Assembly (NCBI GenBank): GCA_029204225.1
Contig: CM055094.1
Location: forward strand, 5,388,063 to 5,452,062
DNA length: 64,000 nucleotides
Source: Diphasiastrum complanatum
Taxonomy: Eukaryota; Streptophyta; Lycopodiopsida; Lycopodiales; Lycopodiaceae
Direction: 5' to 3'
How positions within the stretch are numbered: the stretch's first letter is position 1; each line of letters opens with the position of its first letter. Position numbers and translations under genes: made by a program. Below the pieces are notes generated by a model. The model made no database searches. It saw only the letters and a program-made list of their open reading frames with translations, and had not been told where the DNA came from. Below, piece after piece: positions 10,139 to 21,371 of the stretch.

Positions 10139-10533
10139 TAATAGATTAAATAGAGATATACATTTTTGATGTAATGCCCTGTGAATAATTATGGGCATAT
10201 AGAAAGATAGAGACAATGGGGTAAAAGCATCCATTGTTAAATATAGGACACACATGTACATTCTTAGAAAATGAGAAAATTATGAGAGCTTTTAAAAATC
10301 TTGTATCATGATTGCTCTATTATCTGAACAATTCCGCCCAAATCTTTGCATTTGATTTTCTCTTCATGTCTTACGAATCTGCACAAACATACATTAATCA
10401 AATTACAGTTAGTGATCCGAATATTGACAAAAAGGATAATGAATACAAATTAATATACAAATTCATAGATTTCACATACCAATTTTCCATCCAATATAAA
10501 GCAAATATTCGGGGATATCTTGTTGTAAAAGTG
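10139..10533. other. Convergent intergenic region
   Basis: AT-rich spacer between the 3' end of the Ulp1-like gene and the 3' end of the minus-strand gene. No feature recognised. Confidence 0.5.
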
Positions 10534-11590
10534 TCAGTCCGTTCTAATGTAGAATAAGGTCCAGTCCTGCTCAACCTCAATAGTAGTAAGTGAATCTCCA
10601 TTTTCTATGATATCAATGCATATATGATCAGTGTGTCCAATGTTGTCTAGATCTTGATCTAATGGGGCAAAAGTACCGTTGTGTTCTTTCCATCTCTGAT
10701 AATGAAACACCATACTAAGCATTTGCTTTTCTATACTGTATCTAAATGATATGGATGAATGTTTGATTCTACAAGCAATATCTGCAGTGGATCTTATATC
10801 CCAACCTTTGTCCATGAATTTGAATAAAAAATCATCTGATAGATTTTTGCAAACAAACAATGTGGGAGTTCGATGCACCTCCGTGTTTGAAAAAGAGCTG
10901 ACAAACAATAACATTGGAACAAACAAGCTTAAGTGCCCATTTCTTGATCCAGTACTAGTTTTGAGTGACTTTTGTATATCATTATATAGCTTGGAACAAA
11001 AACATTTTATTATATTGTCATTGACTGCAATCCACCACACGTTATCTTGAAAACTAGGTAGAGGTATACACTCTAGTTTTCCCATTCCTCCATTTGTGTA
11101 TGGAATATACATAGCATCATAAAAAAATATTCCAGAATCTGCAAGTGCTTTTGTCATTCGTCCTCTGTATTGCAATTTGCCAATTTTTGAATGGATGACA
11201 TCTATGATACCTGAAAGAGACGCCACAGGTTTCCATTCATGTATATTTGAAGGATATAGATCTGCAATACAAAATCATAATAAGCTCTGATTCATAAATA
11301 CGATTACGTTTTAAAAATGACAAGCAACCCAAAAAATTAAGATACTTACAATAACACTTTCAAAAATCATGTGGATTTACAACCTCCACATTAAGTTCTG
11401 AATGCATATAAACATGTTGAATAAGCACCTTTGAAACGGTTTGTCCTCCTGGAGAAACTTTGAAATCAATAAGCCGCCCTTTCCAATAAGATCTATATGT
11501 ATACTTGACCTTTTTCTTTTGGCGAAAAGCCCCTCTCGCCAATGGATGCATCAGTACCCAAGAAGCCTTATGATATTCACGAGCATTCAT
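10534..11590 (-). CDS. Unknown intron-containing gene of unit 1
   Basis: Two open blocks on the minus strand. The 5' block (11590-11355) starts MNAREYHKASWVLMHP and is rich in basic and aromatic residues (KVKYTYRSYWKGRLIDFKV). The 3' block (about 11265-10534) includes YPSNIHEWKPVASLSG, QYRGRMTKALADSG, NVWWIAVNDN and ends VEQDWTLFYIRTD. GTAAGTATC at 11354 and TTTTGTATTGCAG ending at about 11266 are convincing donor and acceptor sites for an intron of about 90 bp; a TGA sits eleven bases before the donor, so the joined frame needs one changed codon or another donor. I recognise no family. The position, convergent with the protease, suggests it belongs to the same cassette. Possibly a transposon-encoded protein. 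Confidence 0.5.
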
Positions 11591-11984
11591 GTGCCATCGT
11601 CTTCTCTCTCATTATAAAAAATTGCAGAGCATATCAAGGATCTTGGTCTCCTTCTCATTGTCATAGCTTGAAGAGTTCACGTTTGAACTTGTCAATATGA
11701 GAGTCCAGAGTATAATAGGCGCCAAACCTATTTGTGAGTCCCAAGATAATTTTAACTTGAGGTTAACCCAAGCAGTTTAGTCAACCAGTCGTCGCGCACG
11801 CCAGCCAATAGTATGCTTCCAATCTACTAGACCGGAAATTCAAATTTGCCCAAACATGAATTGTGTTTTCCGCGTCAGGCGAGTTATGTTACATAAAAAC
11901 CACTATGTCAAGAACCGATTGGGCCACATGGACATAAACAACGAGGGAAAAAAAAAACTCGTAACAAACGGCCCTTCTAAGTTT
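11591..11984. other. No gene recognised
   Basis: Possible upstream region of the minus-strand unknown gene; no motif or repeat that I can support. Confidence 0.5.
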
Positions 11985-12266
11985 GAGAACTCTTGTAATG
12001 AATAATTATAATTAGACCCTAACATGCCACGAACCTAAAGCAATTGTTGTCAACAATACATTAACAAAATAGTACAATATAGGTACTATTATAGTTCATT
12101 ATAGGTAATTGTAACTAGCTGAGAATTCCATATAGAGTTAAGAGTTAACCAACTAGCTGCAGTTAAATCACTTGTTAAGTAATTTATGTGCTATAGGTAA
12201 CTGATTCACTAACAAATACAGCATGCCAAGCAAGCCAGCAGCCATCGTGATTATTCGGTAGAACAA
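11985..12266 (-). repeat. 3' flank of copy B, duplicated at 1175-1470
   Basis: Reverse complement match to the DNA following copy A, colinear with small indels, showing that A and B share a segmental origin that reaches beyond the coding region. Confidence 0.85.
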
Positions 12267-12978
12267 CTATGACTTTGTATGACGTCGAAGGACGTTCTCA
12301 ATCTCGCAGCGTAGGCCTTTCAGGTCATGCAAATACTCGGAAGGGATGTTGCTGCATATCTTCAGCATTGGCTGGCCGGGTAAATATCTTTGCAGAAGAT
12401 CCTCTTGGTAATGAGCAAAGATATACTCTCTCACTTTAGGTGTTCCAAAACCTTGAGAAGGAAGGGTCCATGCAGGAAAGTGTTTTTCAAAATCCTTGTA
12501 ACTCACCATCCGGTCCAGCCCTTTTGATTTGGTTACGATGAACAAACCTAAAACAACACACTTGGAGCATGAAACGAAACCCAGCTCATCAGTAGTTATA
12601 GTACGGATGCCACACAGTCCTTGGGGCTGGTGCAATGTATCATGCCGTCCAGCGTGCCCGGCTGGAAGAAGGCATGTGAGTTCACAACGAGGACACTTTT
12701 CGTCACATCGTGGTCGAGCACACTCTGATGCGCACGAAATCATCCTTTCTTTCACCAGGTCAATCACTTCTAGGATTGGAAAAGACTTCAGATCGAGTTG
12801 GACAGCGCCTACTCCTGTGCACACGTCCTCCGCGACTTTTTGGAAATCGATAACATCGCCATGCTTCGTCCACAATCCTTCTGTAATGCAAGGTCCCGTC
12901 TGTCACGCAGTCGAGAAGCTCACCCGTTCGCTTGGTCTCGATGAGCTGGACCAGGTGGAGGTCAAGTTGGGCCCTCAT
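12267..12978 (-). pseudogene. Copy B C-terminal Cys/His domain
   Basis: MRAQLDLHLVQLIETKRTGELLDC leads to HYRRIVDE, where about 200 bp present in copy C (from LLEKEINDQLRKD to ELAKS) are missing. The frame then changes to KHGDVIDFQKVAEDV, the Cys/His cluster CARPRCDEKCPRCELTC with GHAGRHDTLHQPQGLCG, SCSKC, and the tail NIPSEYLHDLKGLRCEIENV ending at 12267. The Cys/His spacing suggests one or two metal sites. Nearly the same as copy A. Confidence 0.85.
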
Positions 12979-13039
12979 AACCTTCCAATTGCGTACCCAC
13001 GCCTCAGCTTGTAGCTTGTCAGAAACACTGCTCGATGAT

Positions 13040-14578
13040 TCAATCTTCCAGCATTTTGGTGCTCAAAAGGTTCCCGACCTCCACGGATAACATTTTCGTT
13101 TCTACCACACGATTTGCGCAATTTTGGAATAACAGCCGAAGTCGTTCTCTTTGTGAGTTCAACCTTTTTGCCACATTGTGATGCTCATCCCATTTTTCCT
13201 GAATGGCTTCCAATTTATGGGTAAGCTCTTCTTTAACAATCTCATGGATAGATTGTTGACGCTTTTTAGATTCATCCGCTACTGACTCCTCCGTGTATCG
13301 GATCACCTCATCCACTATGTGATCTGCATACTGCTTGGTCCCTTGTAGGTAGTTCTCCACCTTTGACATCAGCAGTTGTTGCTTATCAGGCCCTCGGCCA
13401 AGGACGGTTAAGGCATTCTCGTTCCATCGTGAAGCTCTTTTGTGTCTAGTGAATTTATATTTCTGGCCAACCACTGGACTAGCTACATATAAATTGTAGA
13501 CATAGGCCCGTACCTTTTCTGGCAACGGCGGATTTTTTAGTGCAGCTTCTTGCAAGATGCGCTCAAAAACTTCTTCAAAACGTGATTCCATTTCGATTTC
13601 CCATTCAGGTGAAGACCTATTGAACTGCTCGAGCTCAGCTTTTTGTATATCAATTTCCATCTGTATTTTTTTACAATAATCTTTCACCACATTGTCAAAC
13701 TTAAGGACGCCATCAATACAGTCTTTAAGTCGACCCTTCCACTGTCTTTCCAAGTGCAATCGGTAGTCTTGCCACCGAGCAAGTTCTGAAACCTTCCATC
13801 TCTACCATTGGTTCTGCTCAAGAATCCCGTCGATCACTTCTGTTTGCTTCCTGATCGTCAATTCCACCCTGCCTTCGAAAATTTTCCAAGAGCTATCCAA
13901 GGAATGGTTACCAGTGCCTTTATCCACTCGAAGTGCACCTTCCAGAATTTCAAACTCTTCCAGATATTTTCTTCCCAAATGTTGTCGGCAACTCACCAGT
14001 TTGGCTTGAAGTTGGTGATAGTTTTCATATTCGATACGATTCAAAAACCTCAGTTCAAAATTTGCATCGGCTAAACAGTGCCAGACCATTCCCAGATACT
14101 CTGTCCACTCGGCCAACTCTTGACCCTTCCAATATCGGCCATCCAAAACACGTTTGTGGATGTACTTTCGCAACTCGACCACCTTTCTGCCGTAATCCCA
14201 ATTAGGAGTATCTAGTGGTGGTACATCACCTCTCTTCAAATTACCAAGATATTTTATATCACTCCTCTCCTCTTGCACATCAACCTGGAAGTTGTTGACT
14301 GTGCTGATGGAAGCTTGAGAGCTTGCTTCTCCTGTTCTAGCAACTCCTAGCTTAGCAACCACCAAGGAAGCTTCTCGCAAGTCTTCTTGAAGCTTTCGCT
14401 GGTTCTTCCTCAACTTATTCACGTCATTTGTGTCAACACTCCTATACACAAAAAATAGTTTTGCCTGCATCGGACCAGCATACTTCTCAGCCATAGCAGA
14501 TCCTTTAAAGGTAACATCACCATGGGCAGTACTTCTTTGAGCCCACTGTCTTCTTCGTTGGTGACCACTATAATACAA
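13040..14578 (-). pseudogene. Copy B post-G-domain helical stalk
   Basis: The frame from 14578 gives KGSAMAEKYAGPMQAKLFFV, followed by YRSVDTNDVNKL, the likely G4/G5 region, then a long charged helical stretch. A TAG at 13802-13804 interrupts it once (copy C has a Gln codon here), and the same frame continues to 13040 through RWQDYRLHLERQWKGRLKDC, KQYADHIVDEV and QNCANRVVETKML. The composition (Lys/Glu/Arg/Gln-rich, few Pro) fits a dynamin-like helical stalk. A small difference near 13035 ends the frame. Confidence 0.85.
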
Positions 14579-14884
14579 GCATCAGCAGGAAGAATAGCAA
14601 AAGTTGCCAACCGGTTGTCTTTTAATTCGGTATCCTCAAGGCCAAAATACTCTGGGGCCCTTATCCCCTCTGTATCTAGTAGGAGGACGTAGTCAAATTC
14701 GGGCCACTCTGACTTGACAAGCTGAAGATAGACCCCACGGGTGCACTGCCCCGCACTCGTCTTGAGTTGTGTTCCAAACATGAGATTGAGGAGAGTGGAT
14801 TTACCGCTGCTTTGGAGTCCTACCACACTCAGCACGAACACCTTGGGCTTATGTTTTAGTGAAGAATGCAGCACTGTGTCCAGC
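14515..14884 (-). pseudogene. Copy B G domain
   Basis: Directly after the element, the frame gives KVFVLSVVGLQSSGKSTLLN, containing the P-loop (G1, GLQSSGKST), then SAGQCTRGVYLQLVK (a Thr in the G2 region) and YVLLLDTEGIRAPEY with the G3 motif DTEG. RLATFAILPADACIIVV follows. This is the VLIG arrangement (Gly-Leu-Gln-Ser-x-Gly-Lys-Ser-Thr ... C-T-R-G ... D-T-E-G). A one-base deletion near 14515 relative to copy C shifts the frame. The upstream in-frame residues derive from the LTR and are not part of the gene. Confidence 0.9.
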
Positions 14885-16102
14885 TGTAGCGCAGGCATCC
14901 CAAAGGGAGCCGGGAACCACGACTTAGCTTCCCAGCCTTCAACTCTTGCCATCCAAACCCACTTGACATACAAGCAGCCAACTCGCCAACAACGATCAGA
15001 CTTAACCAACATGAAGTTCCGAAAACCAACATTGAGATCCAACCTGGCGCCATGCCAGATCGGGGGTCCCGATGTGGGTGACTTCCCTCCAAGCAAGCCG
15101 CCCGACATACATCAAACTTAACCAACTCGAAGCTTCGTTACAAACGAGTAACATCCATTCCAAGCAAGCGGTCTGACTTACATCAGACTTAACCAACTGA
15201 AAGCTTCGTCACGAGCGCTGGAAGCCAACCTGGCGCCACGCCAGACTGGACAGCCATAAACAGGTAACATCCACCCAAGCAAGCCATCCAACTCAGCCGA
15301 CAGGTTAGAGCCCGTTCCCCAAGAGCTTTACCCATTCACGTTCATGCAAGGAACACTCAGAACCACAAGCCGCGACAGATATGGAAACAACCAGTTCCTG
15401 GACCAAATGGTCCCGACAGCATACCGCTGGCGCCACGGACCGAATGGTCCCGACGGCATACCGCTGGCGTCCCGGGATACGACCCTCAGCTATGTGCCAA
15501 ATTAAAAATTTGGAAAGCGGCCTTACAACTGGCGCTTTTACCGAACACTGAAACCCAGAAGGTAATCAGAGTCAGTTTGAGGAAAATCCCGCTTTATTGA
15601 TAAATCTGAGAAGGTTACATTTCAAGTGTGTGACCGACCCTAGTCTCCGGGGCGCTAGCATGCCAAGGCGAGAGCCATGACAACATTCCAGCAAGGGAGG
15701 CTGAGACTTGGTTGGAGCTCGCCCTGAGTCGCAACCCGCACTCCCCTATAGTATTGGTGTGATTCGGCACCCCCCCTCATACCAAGCACTCTACCCAAGC
15801 TGGTAAAGCACGTTTTTCTCTCTCTAGGATTTTCTCTTTCTAGAAAGTCATTTTCTCTCTCTAGATTTTATTGATCCCCAGGCTTCCTTTAATCATGCCT
15901 AGATCGTGTGAGGTGATTGCACATCGATCTGAGCTCTCTGGACTTCGCTAGAACCGATCAAAGATTTTCAGCCATAGGAACTTGGCGCCGGCTGGATTCT
16001 GGTCACAGTGGCGCCGGGAGCAGCAGGGGCGCTGCTGGCGCCGGGGACATAGCTGGCGCCGATGGCGCCGCAAGTAAAGCTTGTAAAGGTAGCTTTACAA
16101 CA
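14885..16102 (-). repeat. 3' LTR of E1
   Basis: Same length (1,218 bp) and virtually same sequence as the 5' LTR; bounded by the polypurine tract (16103-16116) and by the CCAGC duplication at 14880-14884. Confidence 0.95.
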
Positions 16103-17954
16103 TCCACCCCACCTTTATAAAATCTGATGTCCTCATCAGATGTCAGATTAAAGTAAAGGTGTCTCCCAATTAAAATGACTATACATTTAAGCTACTAGGC
16201 ACAGTACTCAATTTACTGGCCACTTTTTATTAACATTGAAGCTGGCACACCACAAGTCGGAGGCTCAGCTCTTTGTACTGAAATATTACATAACTTGAAA
16301 ATATATCTTTGTCTGGGAAAAGCGTAGATTTGATATCGCTTTCGTAAAACCCGAGAACCTTATTAACTGGTGACAGAGGCCTTTCTTTGAAAAGTTCGCC
16401 CCTGTCGCTTCTGACTTTCGACTTTGGAACTCCTTTGAGCTCCTGATTTGTCCTTGATGCACTTTTGTGTTGAGCTCCCTGAGCTCCAGGTTTGTTCAGT
16501 TCCGCACAGGTATCAAGGCTCCCTGAGCCGAAGGATTTATCGTTTGATTGCCCACTTTATGGTCCACTTCGTGCCTTGTTGCTTCTGCACCTTGATTTCT
16601 CTCCTTGTCCAAGCCTGATCTTGATACTTTTCCATCTTGGCTCTTTAAGGTAGGCAAAGATTGAGTACTCCGCAATGCACCTCTCACTTAGCTTGAAGTA
16701 GCTCTTTGAATCAGCCCAAATGTAACCATTGACCTCGTGGAAAGCCAAAGGGTCGCACCAGTTTGATCCGCATCCGAACTATCTCTTCGCGTTTGTTTGA
16801 AGCACCATGTCCGTCGCGCAAAACTTGACTTTCACAATTCCATCACTGGTCAGTTGCCTCACAGTCAAAACAAGAAGTGTACATCGAGCTTGGCTTCAAG
16901 TAGCTCTCTTTGAATCAGAAACATGCACCCAGAGTTTGCACTAATCCGATCTCAACGCGAACTGTCCCTTAGCGTCCGTTCGAAATACCAAGTCTCTCAT
17001 GCAAGACTCAACTTTCACAGTTCCTTCATTGATCAGCTGCCTTACACGTAACACAAGCCAGCGTACTCATATGTTTCCTCATCATTGCTGGTCTAGAGAA
17101 AGCCTATAACAAACTTTCCTTTCCACAACAAAAACTTGTCAACTTATTAGGTCCAAAGTTCGCCAGTCTCCTCGTGTGAGTATGGCTAGGTCACCTTGAA
17201 TTTGCCCCCATTTTGATCAACTTTAATTCAAAATTTGCCCCAAGAGAGAGGTGTGTGTGATAGTTCCCCTCCACTTAATAAATCAGCTGATCGGACTTTA
17301 GAGTACAGTTCTTCGGACAAAAAGCCTTTCCAACACTTTGCTTCCCATCTGCTAGGATTATGGCTCGATCCAACTTGTTGCCAATCTCTGAAGAGGATCC
17401 TAGTCTTTTCCCCTTTGAGGAAAAACCCAACTGATACTGGATATCACCCATACTCAGTGAGTTTCAGTTCCGAAGGTGGCCGTCCCAAAATGAAGACCAA
17501 CTGCTCCATAGAAGATCTCCCCTGAAATTGCCCTTTCCAACTTTTGACTTCCTGCTTGCGTCTGGTGGGCGTTGTCGCAAATGAAACTAACCCAAGAAAT
17601 AGGCTAGCCATCCATCCTTTGCAAACATTGAGTCGTTTCGTTGTCGTTCACGTGTGAGTACTTGAACTGCAAATCCGCCCCACAGATTCTGTAGTCCTCT
17701 TTGTTTGATGGTATCAGCCTTCAAAAGAAAAGGTTCCTTCTCGAGCCATCAGCTCCTTGTATCACAAGCAATCATGCAAACCAGGAAAAGCACGAGTACT
17801 AAGACTCACCACGAATACATACAAGTAAGACACTCAGGCAGGTTTACTAACAAGTAACAAAGACAAGGTCCCCCTTTGAGATGGTCCTGCCAACGGACCT
17901 TTGCCTGGCCGCGCTCATACAAATCGATCACAGAATCAGCCCACATAGGACACC

Positions 17955-18515
17955 CCTCCAACCATCCGTGCTTTCACCATTAAGCAGCACATTGCCTCAG
18001 TCACGCCCCACCACTTTTTGGTCGATAGCCCTTATAGCTAAACGATCGGCAGCTATCCTTGAATATACCACCCCCGTGGACGCACCCGTGCTTTCACCGT
18101 CAGGCAGCACATTGCCTCAGTAACGCCCCCACCAAATCTAGTCGATAGCCCTTATAGCTAAACGATTGGCAGCGTACCCCCCCAATCGTGGACGCACCCG
18201 TGCTTTCACCGTTAGGCAGCACATTGCCTCAGTAACGCCCCCACAAAATTTGGTCGATAGCCCTTATAGCTAAACGAATGGCAGCTATCCTTGAATATAC
18301 CACCCCCGTGGACGCACCCGTGCTTTCACCGTTAGGCAGCACATTGCCTCAGTAACGCCCCCACCAAATTTAGTTGATAGCCCTTATAGCTAAACGATCG
18401 GCAGCATACCACCCAAATCGTGGACGCACCCGTGCTTTCACCGTTAGGCAGCACATTGCCTCAGTAACGCCCCCACCAAATTTGGTCGATAGCCCTTATA
18501 GCTAAACGAACGGTG
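17955..18515 (-). repeat. Leader tandem repeat of E1, five units of about 97-121 bp
   Basis: On the minus strand each unit runs CGATCGTTTAGCTATAAGGG, CTATCGACCAAA, GGGGGCGTTACTGAGGCAATG, TGCTGCCTAACGGTGAAAGC, then GTGCGTCCACG. GGTGAAAGC occurs five times. Spacer length alternates between units. The same array is in E5 (50404-50970), while E2 has one unit. Confidence 0.9.
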
Positions 18516-18815
18516 GTCATCGTGAATATGTCACCCCGCACCCCACAAGGCACAGACCGTGCTTACACCATCCTAATGGCAGCACATTGCCTCATCTGTC
18601 CTACGTGCAGACGGCGCCAGGCCCGAACCGCGGAAACTGACCGTGCTTACACCTCAAGGGCAGCACTTTGACTCATCAAGCCCCCGTCCTGCCAACCACC
18701 CCGACCGTGGACGCACCCGTGCTTACACTGTGGGCAGCACCTTGCACAACAGTTGTCTTGATGAACCCCAAATCGTGGCCATTTCCGTGAGATCCGCATA
18801 GCTGACCGGCCAGTC

Positions 18816-18828
18816 GGCTCTGATACCA
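18816..18828 (-). promoter_or_regulatory. Primer-binding site of E1 (initiator Met tRNA)
   Basis: Minus strand TGGTATCAGAGCC two bases after the 5' LTR, the usual plant retrotransposon complement to the 3' end of initiator methionine tRNA. Confidence 0.9.
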
Positions 18829-18830
18829 CA

Positions 18831-20048
18831 TGTAGCGCAGGCATCCCAAAGGGAGCCGGGAACCACGACTTAGCTTCCCAGCCTTCAACTCTTGCCATCC
18901 AAACCCACTTGACATACAAGCAGCCAACTCGCCAACAACGATCAGACTTAACCAACATGAAGTTCCGAAAACCAACATTGAGATCCAACCTGGCGCCATG
19001 CCAGATCGGGGGTCCCGATGTGGGTGACTTCCCTCCAAGCAAGCCGCCCGACATACATCAAACTTAACCAACTCGAAGCTTCGTTACAAACGAGTAACAT
19101 CCATTCCAAGCAAGCGGTCTGACTTACATCAGACTTAACCAACTGAAAGCTTCGTCACGAGCGCTGGAAGCCAACCTGGCGCCACGCCAGACTGGACAGC
19201 CATAAACAGGTAACATCCACCCAAGCAAGCCATCCAACTCAGCCGACAGGTTAGAGCCCGTTCCCCAAGAGCTTTACCCATTCACGTTCATGCAAGGAAC
19301 ACTCAGAACCACAAGCCGCGACAGATATGGAAACAACCAGTTCCTGGACCAAATGGTCCCGACAGCATACCGCTGGCGCCACGGACCGAATGGTCCCGAC
19401 GGCATACCGCTGGCGTCCCGGGATACGACCCTCAGCTATGTGCCAAATTAAAAATTTGGAAAGCGGCCTTACAACTGGCGCTTTTACCGAACACTGAAAC
19501 CCAGAAGGTAATCAGAGTCAGTTTGAGGAAAATCCCGCTTTATTGATAAATCTGAGAAGGTTACATTTCAAGTGTGTGACCGACCCTAGTCTCCGGGGCG
19601 CTAGCATGCCAAGGCGAGAGCCGTGACAACATTCCAGCAAGGGAGGCTGAGACTTGGTTGGAGCTCGCCCTGAGTCGCAACCCGCACTCCCCTATAGTAT
19701 TGGTGTGATTCGGCACCCCCCCTCATACCAAGCACTCTACCCAAGCTGGTAAAGCACGTTTTTCTCTCTCTAGGATTTTCTCTTTCTAGAAAGTCATTTT
19801 CTCTCTCTAGATTTTATTGATCCCCAGGCTTCCTTTAATCATGCCTAGATCGTGTGAGGTGATTGCACATCGATCTGAGCTCTCTGGACTTCGCTAGAAC
19901 CGATCAAAGATTTTCAGCCATAGGAACTTGGCGCCGGCTGGATTCTGGTCACAGTGGCGCCGGGAGCAGCAGGGGCGCTGCTGGCGCCGGGGACATAGCT
20001 GGCGCCGATGGCGCCGCAAGTAAAGCTTGTAAAGGTAGCTTTACAACA
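18831..20048 (-). repeat. 5' LTR of E1
   Basis: Begins TGTTGTAAAG (minus strand) with an 8-bp inverted repeat (TTGTAAAG / CTTTACAA around CTAC), followed by a GGCGCC-rich block, an AGAGAGAAA tract, AATAAA signals and the terminal GCGCTACA. Confidence 0.95.
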
Positions 20049-20053
20049 CCAGC
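20049..20053. repeat. Target-site duplication CCAGC (right)
   Basis: CCAGC at 20049-20053 equals CCAGC at 14880-14884, directly flanking the terminal CA/TG of the element. Copy C has a single GCTGG at the corresponding gene position. Confidence 0.95.
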
Positions 20054-21371
20054 TCAATCAAGACTGTGTCCACCCACAGTTTGTTAAACATGGCTGCATC
20101 TCCATCTAGGATTTCTAGTGGGAAGCCATCCAGCAAGTGGTGCGCTGCCAGCATTGGGAGCTCCCTCTTGCGTGGTTCTGCGACAAATATGTGGCTCAAC
20201 TCTCGCCAAAGATGCTCTAAACCTAGCATCCGGTTCTAGCCGCTCTGTACTTCTGATTCAACGAGGAATTTTCTGGGTTCGACGCGTCAGAAACCACCTC
20301 CACCATTCTAGCAGTCTTTTCAATAGTCGATTGCTGCTTCTTGTCTATTGACAGTTGAAAGTGAACGATGTCAATCTTCCGCTTCACATAGTGCTCCTCC
20401 AAAAGCAATTGGAGGAAGATATTAAGGATTGGTAATTTCTGCACTTGATCTGCAGCATTTGCACGTTCTATTTGAATTTCCCTCATTCTCTGCTCCAGTT
20501 TCTTATTTCCCTTCTCCCGTAGTGACTCAAAGTAAACTTGTGCCTCTGTGGCAAAGCATTTCTGCAACCAAAGGTCATCCCTCGCGCTCTCGAACTTAAG
20601 TTCCTCATGACGATTCGCAATACTGGAAACGGGGGTCTCCTCGTCCAATGGATGAATTCCACTGAGACATTCTTTCAATGTTGCCGCTTGACCATGCCGG
20701 CCTTTGAATTTCCCCAATTTAATGGCTCTCACCAAGTATTTGCGGATATCCTCAGTCAACTCTTTAAAGTTTCCGCACATGTGTTTGAAGCCATTGTTAT
20801 TGCTTTTAGACCTTTCTGCTGTATTGATATTCCAGTAGAGTATTTCAACACCGGGATGCCCTCTAGTCCACGGAAGAAAGCAATGATTAGTACACAAGTA
20901 CACCTTGGGATTTTCAAACAATGCGATCTGCCAGACTGGCACAAGTACACCTTCCTCACTGCTATCAATGATGTACCAAGTAGACTTGTCCTCCAAGCCA
21001 GCCAAGAATTTCCCTTCGTCTGACGTATGAGGTCCCAGTGCGATGGCAACGGTTCCCATTATCGCCTCCTGGCTGGACGTCCTCTCGGTGGAAGAAGTAA
21101 AATCCTCATTCAAGATCGCTACCTTGGAACCAGCCTTGAATCCCATGTAGTTGCCTTCAATTCCACAGTCGAAGTTTTTCGCAGCCGTATTCAACATTAA
21201 TTTCAATTTAGTGGATGAATTTGCCTTGATTGTCACACCCTTGAACAGCACTCCACCGATGTGATATCGGCCAGTTGAGACGTGAGAATTATAGTTACAC
21301 AAAAACTTCCCCGCATCGATGAGTGTTTGCACACGACGCAAATCGTCCAATGCCTCCTCACTCCACCGCAT
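20054..21371 (-). pseudogene. Copy B middle segment (Y-SH...GG motif and helical region)
   Basis: Open for 382 codons from 21371 to 20223. Near its start is FLCNYNSHVSTGRYHIGGV, a Y-x-S-H...GG signature reminiscent of MACPF domains (Y-G-T-H...GG) and of the equivalent region in VLIG-like proteins. It then continues with CTNHCFLPWTRGHPGVEILYWNIN, LTEDIRKYLVRA, KECLSG and a charged helical stretch. A short deletion near 20225 relative to copy C shifts the frame, after which LGLEHLWRELSHIF and DGFPLEILDGDAAM run up to the element boundary at 20053. The homologous part of copy C (47000-47810) is fully open, so coding potential is secure. Confidence 0.85.

Larger units (their letters stand above)
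14885..20048 (-). mobile_element. Complete family-T LTR element E1 inside copy B
   Basis: 5,164 bp with two LTRs of 1,218 bp (18831-20048 is the 5' LTR, 14885-16102 the 3' LTR on the minus strand), 5-bp target duplication CCAGC, primer-binding site at 18816-18828 and polypurine tract at 16103-16116. By eye the LTRs differ at one base (CCATGAC versus CCGTGAC), which indicates a very recent insertion. The 2.7-kb interior contains no gag, protease, integrase or reverse transcriptase, only short frames that recur because all copies are near-identical. It is therefore a non-autonomous, LARD-like element. It lies in the same transcriptional direction as the host gene. Confidence 0.95.

Noticed and set aside
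14419-15108. Apparent 229-codon fusion of LTR peptide to the GTPase G domain
   Set aside because: The first half is translation of the 3' LTR of E1; the fusion results from insertion at CCAGC and not from a designed chimeric gene.
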